From NCBI RefSeq assembly GCF_009905615.1, contig NZ_JAAAKW010000013.1, positions 99,881-163,880 on the forward strand: DNA of 64,000 nt, written 5' to 3'. The notes under the pieces are model-generated. The model ran no database searches and was not told where the DNA came from. It worked only from the letters and a program-made list of their open reading frames with translations. Source of the stretch: Pseudomonas sp. SLFW (GTDB taxonomy: Bacteria > Pseudomonadota > Gammaproteobacteria > Pseudomonadales > Pseudomonadaceae). The stretch's first letter is position 1. Each line of letters begins with the position of its first letter. This document shows, one piece after another, positions 57,725-64,000 of this stretch. The position numbers and the translations under genes were made by a program.

Positions 57725-59305
57725 ATGCAGATTCTTGGTGAAACGATCATCGGTCAACGGGCCGTACGCGGTCAGGCAGGCGAGGTGTTCGCCCTCGCCG
57801 CGACAACGGGCGAGCAACTGACCCCGTCCTTCGGCGCCAGCACAGCGCAAGATGTCGATGCCGCATGCGAGCTGGCCGAGGCCTCGTTCGACCGCTACCG
57901 GCAATTGGGCGATGAACAACGCGCCGTCTTTCTCGACGCGATCGCTCAGGGTCTGCTGGAGTTGGGCGACACGCTGATCGAGCGCGTTCATCTGGAAAGC
58001 GGCCTGCCAAAGCCCCGCCTGGAAGGCGAGCGGATGCGCACTGTCAATCAGCTTAAGCTCTTCGCCAGCCTGCTTCGCGACGGGCGTTGGCACGGTGCCG
58101 TGATCGATACAGCCCTGCCAGATCGCCAACCGCTGCCCCGAGCTGACTTGCGCCAGCGGCGTATTGCCGTAGGCCCGGTGGCTGTGTTCGGCGCCAGCAA
58201 CTTTCCGCTGGCGTTTTCGGTGGCCGGGGGCGACACCGCATCGGCCTTGGCCGCGGGTTGCCCGGTGATCGTCAAGGCGCACCCGGCGCATCTCGGCACC
58301 AGTGAACTGGTCGCCCGAGTCATCCAGAAAGCCGCCAAGGACACCGGCATGCCGGAAGGCGTGTTCTCGATGCTGATCGACAAGGACATCGCCGTGGGTC
58401 AGGGGCTCGTCAGCCACCCGCTCATCCAGGCGGTGGGTTTTACCGGATCGCGTCGCGGCGGTCTGGCCCTGGTCGCCGCTGCGCAAGCGAGGCCTGTGCC
58501 GATCCCGGTCTACGCCGAGATGAGCAGCATCAACCCTGTGTTTTTGCTGCCAGCGGCGTTGTCTGCGCGGACCGAAAACATTGCCAGGGGATTCGTCGAC
58601 TCGCTGGTGCTAGGCGCAGGCCAGTTCTGCACCAACCCCGGCATTCTGCTCGCTCTGGAAAGTGATGCGCTGGAACGCTTTGTATCTGCGGCTGCCACGG
58701 CGCTGTCTGACAAAACGCCCAGCACCATGCTGACGCCCAACATTCACGGCGCCTACTGCAACGGCCTGAACACTCTGCGCAAGGCTGCTGGCGTGACCTT
58801 GGTCGCCGAGGGCAGAGAAGCCGAAGGCGCGTTCCAGGCGAAGCCGGCATTTTTTCGCACCGACTCGGCGACCTTCCTCGCCAATCCGGGGCTGGAAGAC
58901 GAAAACTTCGGCCCCAGCGCACTATTGATTGTTTGCAAAGACGCCGCTGACCTGCAAAAAGTCGCCGCGAAATTCGACGGCCAACTGACCGTCACCCTGC
59001 ACCACGACGAGGGCGACAACGCCATCGCGCAGGTACTGCTGCCGACACTGGAGCGCAAGGCTGGGCGCATCCTGTTCAATGACTGGCCGACCGGCGTCGA
59101 GGTGAGCTACTCGATGGTGCACGGCGGGCCGTTTCCCGCGACATCGGACAGCCGCAGCACGTCTGTCGGTGCGACAGCCATCGACCGGTTCCTGCGCCCC
59201 GTCTGTTATCAAAACGTGCCAGACGCCCTGCTGCCACCGGCTTTGCAGCAAGGCAATCCGCTTCACACCTGGCGTCTGGTCAACGGCCAACTGATCACGG
59301 ATTGA
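57725..59305 (+). CDS. Aldehyde dehydrogenase (NADP+), 2-oxoglutarate semialdehyde type
   Basis: A 526-residue aldehyde dehydrogenase. The catalytic Cys is in GAGQFCTNPGI, the general-base Glu in VYAEMSSINPVF, and the cofactor region is GPVAVFGASNFPLAFSVAGG. These features match the alpha-ketoglutarate-semialdehyde dehydrogenase subgroup of sugar-acid and hydroxyproline pathways. In this operon it would oxidise the aldehyde released by the ThDP enzyme (inference). Its stop overlaps the end of the convergent LysR gene by 11 bases. Confidence 0.88.
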   Translation: MQILGETIIGQRAVRGQAGEVFALAATTGEQLTPSFGASTAQDVDAACELAEASFDRYRQLGDEQRAVFLDAIAQGLLELGDTLIERVHLESGLPKPRLEGERMRTVNQLKLFASLLRDGRWHGAVIDTALPDRQPLPRADLRQRRIAVGPVAVFGASNFPLAFSVAGGDTASALAAGCPVIVKAHPAHLGTSELVARVIQKAAKDTGMPEGVFSMLIDKDIAVGQGLVSHPLIQAVGFTGSRRGGLALVAAAQARPVPIPVYAEMSSINPVFLLPAALSARTENIARGFVDSLVLGAGQFCTNPGILLALESDALERFVSAAATALSDKTPSTMLTPNIHGAYCNGLNTLRKAAGVTLVAEGREAEGAFQAKPAFFRTDSATFLANPGLEDENFGPSALLIVCKDAADLQKVAAKFDGQLTVTLHHDEGDNAIAQVLLPTLERKAGRILFNDWPTGVEVSYSMVHGGPFPATSDSRSTSVGATAIDRFLRPVCYQNVPDALLPPALQQGNPLHTWRLVNGQLITD

Positions 59306-60227
59306 TCAGCGTCGCTCCCGGCCACGCGCCCTGCTCGACCATGTCAGCGGCACGTTGCCGGATGATCTGCGTCACCGCCCACAGACCGTCGGCGGTGACG
59401 CGATTCTTCGGCCAGACAATCGCCACGGTGCGATGGATTTCCGGGTCCTCCAGACGGTAGCTTTTCAGCCGCCCCGCCTTCACTTCTTCAACCACCGCCG
59501 CCTCCGGCAACACGGTGCACCCGCAATTCTCCAGCACCAGGCGCTTTGTGATGGAGATCGAGCCATCGCATTCCAGCGCGATATTCGCCGAAAAGCCGTA
59601 ACGGTTCGCAAGCGACTCGACCATCATTCGCAAGCCGTGATGGGTGCTGGGCAAAATCAGCGGAATATCGCCCAGATCACGCACGGAAATCGCGTCACCC
59701 TTGAGCGGATAATTGGCAGGGGTGATCAGTTGCACGCCTTCGCTGAGCAACGGATCGAACTGCAACGCGCCGGGATGCTCCGGCAGGTACAGGATCGCGA
59801 TGTCCACCGCGCCATCGCTCAACCGATTGAGAATGTCCGCCGCCAGCCCTTCGACAAAATGCACCTGAGTCAGCGGATACCGCGCCTTCAACGCATGCCC
59901 CAGGCTGCCAAACAGAATCCGCGCGATGGTCGGCTGCGCGGCGATGCACAGCTTGGCCGGGCCTTGCTCGGCACTGTCGCGCATGGCCCGCTCGGCCTCG
60001 GCCAGGGTGTCGTTCAACGTGGTGGCGTAACCTAGCAACTGCTGACCCCGCGCGGTCAACGTCACCCCACGCCCGCTGCGATGAAACAGCCGCACCCCCA
60101 GCTCCGCCTCCAGCAACCCCACCCGCCGACTGACCGTTGACTGGTCCGCCCCCAGCTCCATCGCAGCCCGTGAGATGCTGCCGTTTTTGGCGACTTGAGC
60201 GAAGAGGGCGAGATCGTCTGAGTTCAT
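59295..60227 (-). CDS. LysR family transcriptional regulator
   Basis: A 310-residue LysR-type regulator. The N-terminal winged HTH reads FAQVAKNGSISRAAMELGAD then STVSRRVGLLEAELGVRLF; the C-terminal periplasmic-binding-like sensor domain follows. Rather than divergent, it is convergent with and overlaps the aldehyde dehydrogenase tail, so control of the MFS-ThDP-ALDH operon is plausible but not shown by promoter geometry. Confidence 0.9.
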   Translation of the reverse strand: MNSDDLALFAQVAKNGSISRAAMELGADQSTVSRRVGLLEAELGVRLFHRSGRGVTLTARGQQLLGYATTLNDTLAEAERAMRDSAEQGPAKLCIAAQPTIARILFGSLGHALKARYPLTQVHFVEGLAADILNRLSDGAVDIAILYLPEHPGALQFDPLLSEGVQLITPANYPLKGDAISVRDLGDIPLILPSTHHGLRMMVESLANRYGFSANIALECDGSISITKRLVLENCGCTVLPEAAVVEEVKAGRLKSYRLEDPEIHRTVAIVWPKNRVTADGLWAVTQIIRQRAADMVEQGAWPGATLINP

Positions 60228-60356
60228 GGGGGCTCCTGCGGAGGGGTTGGCATCGCGGCGACAGGGAATTTATCCGATGCCATTCAACGTTGCTTCATGT
60301 GATTTCAGCGGTTTCCTACAAAACTATGGGCCGCGATTGACAGACGCCTCTGAACC

Positions 60357-60956
60357 TCAGCGCTCCAGCACCTTCCCCACGACCTCATTCCCAATCACCA
60401 GAAAATGCCCGCCCGCGACGTGGTGCAGAGTGCGCAGAGCGTCATGACCCTCAAAGTGCCAGTGGCCGTCGGAGAACACGCGCTCGTCCGCCCACGCGGC
60501 GACGACTTCGCCGATGAACAGGTCGTATTGATTCTGGTTGTGCGGTTCGGGCATCAGGCGACATTCGAGCCATGCGGCGCAGCCTTCCAGCAACGGCGCC
60601 TGAACGATGTCGCCGTCGAAGGTTTCAAGACCGTACGCTTTGAACTTGTCCTGCTCATCTTCCCGGGAAATTTCCAGTCCCGAGGTCGAGCCAACCGTTT
60701 CGACGATATCGAGCTGGCTGACCGTGGGCACATTGATGACAAAGGTGCCGGAGCCTTCCAGCAGTTGCCGCGTCCATACCGATTTATCCAGCACGACAGT
60801 GACCTTCGGTGGCTGGAAATCCAGCGGCATGGCCCACGCGGCGGCCATGATATTGCGTTGTCCGTTGTAGGAAGCGCTGACGAGCACGGTAGGGCCGTGG
60901 TTGAGCAAGCGATAGCATTTGGCGAGAGGAACGGAGCGGCGATGGGTGGCGGACAT
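60357..60956 (-). CDS. Flavin reductase-like protein (FMN-binding)
   Basis: A 199-residue protein of the flavin-reductase-like split-barrel family: TVLVSASYNGQRNIMAAAWA at the N-terminus, PPKVTVVLDKSVWTRQLLEG, GTFVINVPTVSQ. Family members bind FMN and reduce flavin or small molecules. Start 60956 follows CAGGATC; the longer frame lacks a site. It is divergent from the zinc transporter operon by about 185 bp. Confidence 0.87.
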   Translation of the reverse strand: MSATHRRSVPLAKCYRLLNHGPTVLVSASYNGQRNIMAAAWAMPLDFQPPKVTVVLDKSVWTRQLLEGSGTFVINVPTVSQLDIVETVGSTSGLEISREDEQDKFKAYGLETFDGDIVQAPLLEGCAAWLECRLMPEPHNQNQYDLFIGEVVAAWADERVFSDGHWHFEGHDALRTLHHVAGGHFLVIGNEVVGKVLER

Positions 60957-61101
60957 GAATCTGATCCTGAAATACAAACGATGTCCTGAAGCTACAGGGT
61001 TTTGTTCTCGCCGCAAAACGCAGGCATTCCCCTCCTGTCGCCAAACTGTCGCAATCCTGAACCGTCCCCAAAAAGCCCTTCCCTGCGGCCTGAAAATAGT
61101 G

Positions 61102-61118
61102 ATGTAATACTATAACAA
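61102..61118 (+). promoter_or_regulatory. Zur box
   Basis: ATGTAATACTATAACAA (61102-61118) has the imperfect palindrome GTAATA-C-TATAAC, one mismatch from the gammaproteobacterial Zur core GTTATA-N-TATAAC. It lies 23 bp before the leader gene of a zinc ABC transporter operon, where zinc-loaded Zur would repress transcription. Confidence 0.75.
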
Positions 61119-61140
61119 AACATTTCAGGCACTTTCTTCC

Positions 61141-61278
61141 GTGAAATCCGCACCTCGACTTTCTCCGAATATCGCGTCGTCCGCCCTCGCTCAGTCCGCA
61201 GGCAAGCGGGTGCTGGTTTCATTGACGCTGCTCGCGCTGCTGTGGATTGGCATCGCGTGGGCGGTGGCGATTCCATGA
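61141..61278 (+). CDS. Small membrane protein leading the zinc operon
   Basis: A 45-codon GTG-start open frame: polar basic N-terminus (KSAPRLSPNIASSALAQSAG) and a single C-terminal membrane segment (VLVSLTLLALLWIGIAWAV). Its stop overlaps the znuC start (ATGA), which supports it being translated. The ribosome site is weak. It could be a small transporter subunit or a translational leader; the function is unknown. Confidence 0.6.
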   Translation: MKSAPRLSPNIASSALAQSAGKRVLVSLTLLALLWIGIAWAVAIP

Positions 61279-62027
61279 GCGCAGCGATTGATCTGCATGA
61301 CCTGACCGTGACGTACGAGCGCCGCCCTGCGGTGCATCATGTCAGTGGACGTTTCGCAGCGGGCAGCCTGACGGCGATTGTCGGGCCTAACGGCGCGGGC
61401 AAATCCACGCTGATCAAGGCCATCGCGGGCACGTTGAAGCCTGCCGTCGGACGTGTGGATCGCGGCAGCCTGGCAACCCGGCACATCGGCTATCTGCCCC
61501 AGGCAGCGGAGATCGATCGCAGCTTTCCACTGAGCGTTGCCGACACCGTAATGATGGGCGCCTGGCGCAGCATCGGGGCGTTTCGTGGCGCCACCCGCCA
61601 GCACGCCGAACAGGCGCGGCAGGCCTTGCTGGCCGTGGGCCTGGAAGGTTTCGAGCAACGCAGCATCAGCTCGTTGTCGTCCGGACAATTCCAGCGCGTG
61701 CTGTTCGCCCGCCTGTTGTTGCAGGACGCTTCAGTCATTCTGTTGGACGAACCTTTCACCGCCATCGACGCCCGCACCACCCGCGACCTGCTCAAGCTGA
61801 TCAGCGGCTGGCACGGTCAGGGCCGCACCGTGATCGCCGTGCTGCATGACATCGAGCAGGTGCGCCAGCATTTCCCCAGCACGTTGCTGCTGGCGCGGGA
61901 AACCATCGCCTGGGGCAACACCGCCGACATCCTTCACGCCGACAACCTGCGCCGCGCCAAAAACATGGCCGAGCACTGGAATCCCGACGCGCAGCCCTGC
62001 GAAGTCGACGAGGAGGAGACGCTGTGA
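61275..62027 (+). CDS. znuC: Zinc ABC transporter ATP-binding protein
   Basis: A 250-residue ABC ATPase. Walker A GPNGAGKSTLIKAIAG, ABC signature SLSSGQFQRVLFARLLL, Walker B ASVILLDEPFTAID and the switch His in VIAVLHDIEQV. ATG 61275 overlaps the leader gene (ATGA) and its stop overlaps znuB (GTGA). It energises import by the ZnuB permease. Confidence 0.9.
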   Translation: MSAAIDLHDLTVTYERRPAVHHVSGRFAAGSLTAIVGPNGAGKSTLIKAIAGTLKPAVGRVDRGSLATRHIGYLPQAAEIDRSFPLSVADTVMMGAWRSIGAFRGATRQHAEQARQALLAVGLEGFEQRSISSLSSGQFQRVLFARLLLQDASVILLDEPFTAIDARTTRDLLKLISGWHGQGRTVIAVLHDIEQVRQHFPSTLLLARETIAWGNTADILHADNLRRAKNMAEHWNPDAQPCEVDEEETL

Positions 62028-62893
62028 CGCTCTATAGCTTGCTGATTCAGCCCTTTGTCGATTTCGGCTTTATGCGTCGTGCGCTCGTCGCCTGCCTCGC
62101 GCTGGGCATCGGTTCCGGCCCGGTAGGCGTGCTGCTGATGCTGCGCCGCATGAGCCTGGTGGGTGACGCGATGAGCCACGCCGTGTTGCCGGGCGCCGCA
62201 GTGGGCTTTCTGTTCGCAGGCCTGTCGCTGCCCGCCATGGGATTCGGTGGGTTGATCGCCGGGCTGGCCGTAGCGTTGCTGTCGGGTCTCGTGAGCCGCT
62301 TCACCACCTTGAAAGAGGACGCCAGCTTCGCGAGTTTCTACCTGACGTCGCTGGCGGCGGGTGTATTGATCGTCTCGCTGCACGGTTCTAACGTCGACCT
62401 GTTGCACGTGCTGTTCGGGACGATTCTGGCCATCGACGATCAGGCGATCTTCATGGTCGGCGCCATCGCATCGTTCACCTTGATCCTCTTGGCGCTGATC
62501 TACCGGCCCTTGATTCTGGAGTGCTTCGACCCCGGTTTTCTGCGCGCCATCGGCGGGCGTGGCTCGCTGTATCACGTGTTGTTTCTGCTGATGGTGGTGC
62601 TCAATCTGGTGGCCGGGTTCCAGGCCTTGGGCACCTTAATGGCGGTGGGCATGATGATGCTGCCCGCCACCGTCGCACGCTTCTGGTCGAATTCTCTGAC
62701 CGGGATGATCGTGATTTCCACCGTGGTTGCCACGCTTTCGGGTTTCATCGGCCTGATCGTTTCCTACCACGCCAGCGTTGCATCGGGCCCGGCCATCGTC
62801 CTGACGGCCAGCGCCTTCTACCTGTTCTCACTGTTCTTTGGACGCAGCGGTTTCCTACGCCGACTGTTCCCGAGGGTTCACCTGTCCGGCTGA
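62024..62893 (+). CDS. znuB: Zinc ABC transporter permease
   Basis: A 289-residue inner-membrane permease of the ABC-3 family with about 8-9 hydrophobic segments and the coupling motif MSLVGDAMSHAVLPG. GTG start at 62024 follows a strong GAGGAGGAG. It partners ZnuC and the downstream binding protein. Confidence 0.9.
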   Translation: MTLYSLLIQPFVDFGFMRRALVACLALGIGSGPVGVLLMLRRMSLVGDAMSHAVLPGAAVGFLFAGLSLPAMGFGGLIAGLAVALLSGLVSRFTTLKEDASFASFYLTSLAAGVLIVSLHGSNVDLLHVLFGTILAIDDQAIFMVGAIASFTLILLALIYRPLILECFDPGFLRAIGGRGSLYHVLFLLMVVLNLVAGFQALGTLMAVGMMMLPATVARFWSNSLTGMIVISTVVATLSGFIGLIVSYHASVASGPAIVLTASAFYLFSLFFGRSGFLRRLFPRVHLSG

Positions 62894-62920
62894 TCGTTCG
62901 CTCATCTCAAGGAAAACACC

Positions 62921-63808
62921 ATGAAACGTTTGACGCTTCTGACCGCCGCTCTGGCGTTGTCGGGCCTGGCCAACTTCGCCCAGGCAAAAACCCTGGAAAC
63001 CGTTGCATCGTTCACCGTTATCGCCGACATGGTGCATAACGTCGGCGGCGATCACGTGCACGTGACCTCGCTGATCGGCCCCAATGGCGACCCACACGTC
63101 TACGAACCCACCCCCAACGACGCCCAGTCGCTGAAAAAGGCCGACGTGGTCTTCGTCAGCGGCCTGCACCTGGAAGGCTGGCTGGATCGGTTGATCACAG
63201 CATCGGGCTACAAGGGCGAACCCGTGGTGCTGTCCAACGGCATCATGACCCGCAGCATGGAAGAGGACGGCGAGAAAATCACCGATCCCCATGCCTGGAA
63301 CAGCGCGGTGAACGGTGTCGTCTACGTCAGAAACATCATCAAGGCGCTGCAGAAAGCCGACCCGGACAACGCAGCCGATTACAAAGCCAACGGTGAGAAA
63401 TACATCGCTCAGTTGCAGGACATGGACGCCTATGCCCGCGCGCAGATCAACGCCATCCCCGTCGCACAGCGCAAAGTGCTGACGTCCCACGACGCGTTCG
63501 GTTATTTCGGTGATGCGTATGGCGTGACCTTCCTGTCGCCCCTGGGCTTTTCCACCGAGACCGAAGCCTCGGCCGCGGACGTGGGCAAGCTGATCAACCA
63601 GATCAAACAGGAACATGTCAGCGCTTACTTCTTCGAAAACTCTGGCGATCCACGCCTGGTACAGCAAATTGCCAAAGCCAGCGGCGCGCACCCTGGAGGC
63701 GAGTTGTACGTGGAATCGTTATCCCCGGCGAACGGGCCTGCCACGACGTACGTGAAGATGTTTCGCTACAACGTCGACAAGCTGACAGCGGCGATGAAAG
63801 GGAAGTGA
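62921..63808 (+). CDS. znuA: Zinc ABC transporter substrate-binding protein
   Basis: A 295-residue periplasmic cluster A-I binding protein. Signal peptide ends after FAQA (residue 22). Metal ligands are visible: His59 in GDPHVYEPTP, a His in TDPHAWN, a His in SHDAFGYFG and an acidic residue in the C-terminal lobe. The His-rich loop of classical ZnuA is absent, as in AztC/PsaA-type proteins. It lies 27 bp after znuB. Zinc is inferred from the Zur box. Confidence 0.87.
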   Translation: MKRLTLLTAALALSGLANFAQAKTLETVASFTVIADMVHNVGGDHVHVTSLIGPNGDPHVYEPTPNDAQSLKKADVVFVSGLHLEGWLDRLITASGYKGEPVVLSNGIMTRSMEEDGEKITDPHAWNSAVNGVVYVRNIIKALQKADPDNAADYKANGEKYIAQLQDMDAYARAQINAIPVAQRKVLTSHDAFGYFGDAYGVTFLSPLGFSTETEASAADVGKLINQIKQEHVSAYFFENSGDPRLVQQIAKASGAHPGGELYVESLSPANGPATTYVKMFRYNVDKLTAAMKGK

Positions 63809-63829
63809 TTTAAGCCCTTGGAACCGCCA

Positions 63830-63892
63830 TCGCGAGGAAGCTCACTCCTACAGCGGAGCACGTTCACCCTGTAGGAGTGAGCTTGCTCGCGA
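63830..63892. repeat. Inside-out REP pair (GTAGGAGTGAGC family)
   Basis: Two REP arms, 63830-63853 and 63869-63892, in the opposite mutual orientation to the other copies: the CCTACAG end of the left arm faces the CTGTAGG end of the right arm across 15 bases. The left arm has one change (GAGGAAGC for GAGCAAGC). Confidence 0.85.
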
Positions 63893-63915
63893 AGTGATCG
63901 TCGAAACGCCGCCAC

Positions 63916-63999
63916 TCAGCAGCTCCACGACGCGTCGTTTTCAACCTCAATGCCATACCGGTCGATCACCTGCGCCGCGACCTCCGCCCCCACTTTCCC
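63916..63999 (-). CDS. 3' end of an unidentified gene, cut by the window edge
   Basis: Minus-strand frame open from the right edge to a TGA at 63916-63918, ending in ...VIDRYGIEVENDASWSC. Codon usage is Pseudomonas-like. Only 27 residues are visible, too few to name the product. Confidence 0.5.
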   Translation of the reverse strand, partial: GKVGAEVAAQVIDRYGIEVENDASWSC

Positions 64000-64000
64000 C

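Noticed and set aside
1..64000. CRISPR arrays, prophage, insertion sequences and biosynthetic megasynthase genes
   Set aside because: No regularly spaced repeats, transposase, integrase, phage structural or modular synthase genes were seen anywhere in the window.

Overview
The window is a Pseudomonas chromosome segment, most likely from the fluorescens lineage. The gene order mqo - PA4642-like gene - hpt - upp - uraA - hemH - photolyase cluster - pagL - murI - moeB - prmC - prfA - hemA - lbcA - lolB - ispE - tRNA-Gln - prs - rplY - pth - ychF - tRNA-Met matches, from memory, P. aeruginosa PA4640 to PA4673.1. High G+C coding sequence, strong AGGAG-type ribosome sites and several families of Pseudomonas REP/REPIN repeats agree. 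All assignments come from reading the sequence; no search was run.

Layout. 0-14 kb holds an MFS exporter with a divergent AraC regulator, a LysE exporter, a D-2-hydroxyacid dehydrogenase, rsmC, a yybP-ykoY-type (Mn2+) riboswitch ahead of a TMEM165/GDT1 gene, an M48 lipoprotein protease, a dCache chemoreceptor, a YedK/HMCES paralogue with altered active-site residues, and small conserved genes. 14.2-16.2 kb is an accessory patch: a lower-G+C orphan beta-class DNA methyltransferase with an N-terminal HTH-like region, followed by about 0.8 kb without a convincing gene. 16.3-23.6 kb holds malate oxidation, purine and uracil salvage, and ferrochelatase.

23.9-33.8 kb is the most distinctive part. 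Two transcription units (FAD oxidoreductase + Trp-rich protein; then a nine-gene, mostly overlapping operon) carry TGTACA-N12-TGTACA-type operators at their promoters. The operon encodes DUF523/DUF1722, a MerR/LitR-like regulator lacking the B12 motif, photolyase, an NTF2-like protein, an SDR, a COG2907-type flavoprotein, DUF1365, a cyclopropane-fatty-acid-synthase-like methyltransferase and DUF2878. This reads as a light-responsive DNA-repair and membrane-lipid-modification regulon.

33.8-46.8 kb is conserved core: lipid A deacylase, then the hemA-prfA-prmC-moeB-murI operon read leftwards, and lbcA-lolB-ispE / tRNA-Gln / prs / rplY / pth / ychF read rightwards. 46.8-53.2 kb (TetR with two glutathione transferases, a methyltransferase + MTHFR-like pair, a second chemoreceptor) lies between ychF and tRNA-Met and looks like lineage-specific content. 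53.2-60.3 kb holds tRNA-Met, a glycine-zipper protein, an unrecognised protein, and an MFS / ThDP-enzyme / aldehyde dehydrogenase catabolic operon with a LysR gene. 60.3-64 kb holds a flavin reductase and a zinc ABC transporter operon (znuC, znuB, znuA-like) behind a Zur-like box and a 45-codon leader gene. The right edge cuts an unidentified minus-strand gene.

Eleven REPIN-like inverted repeats of four sequence families sit between genes, seven of them at convergent gene ends.
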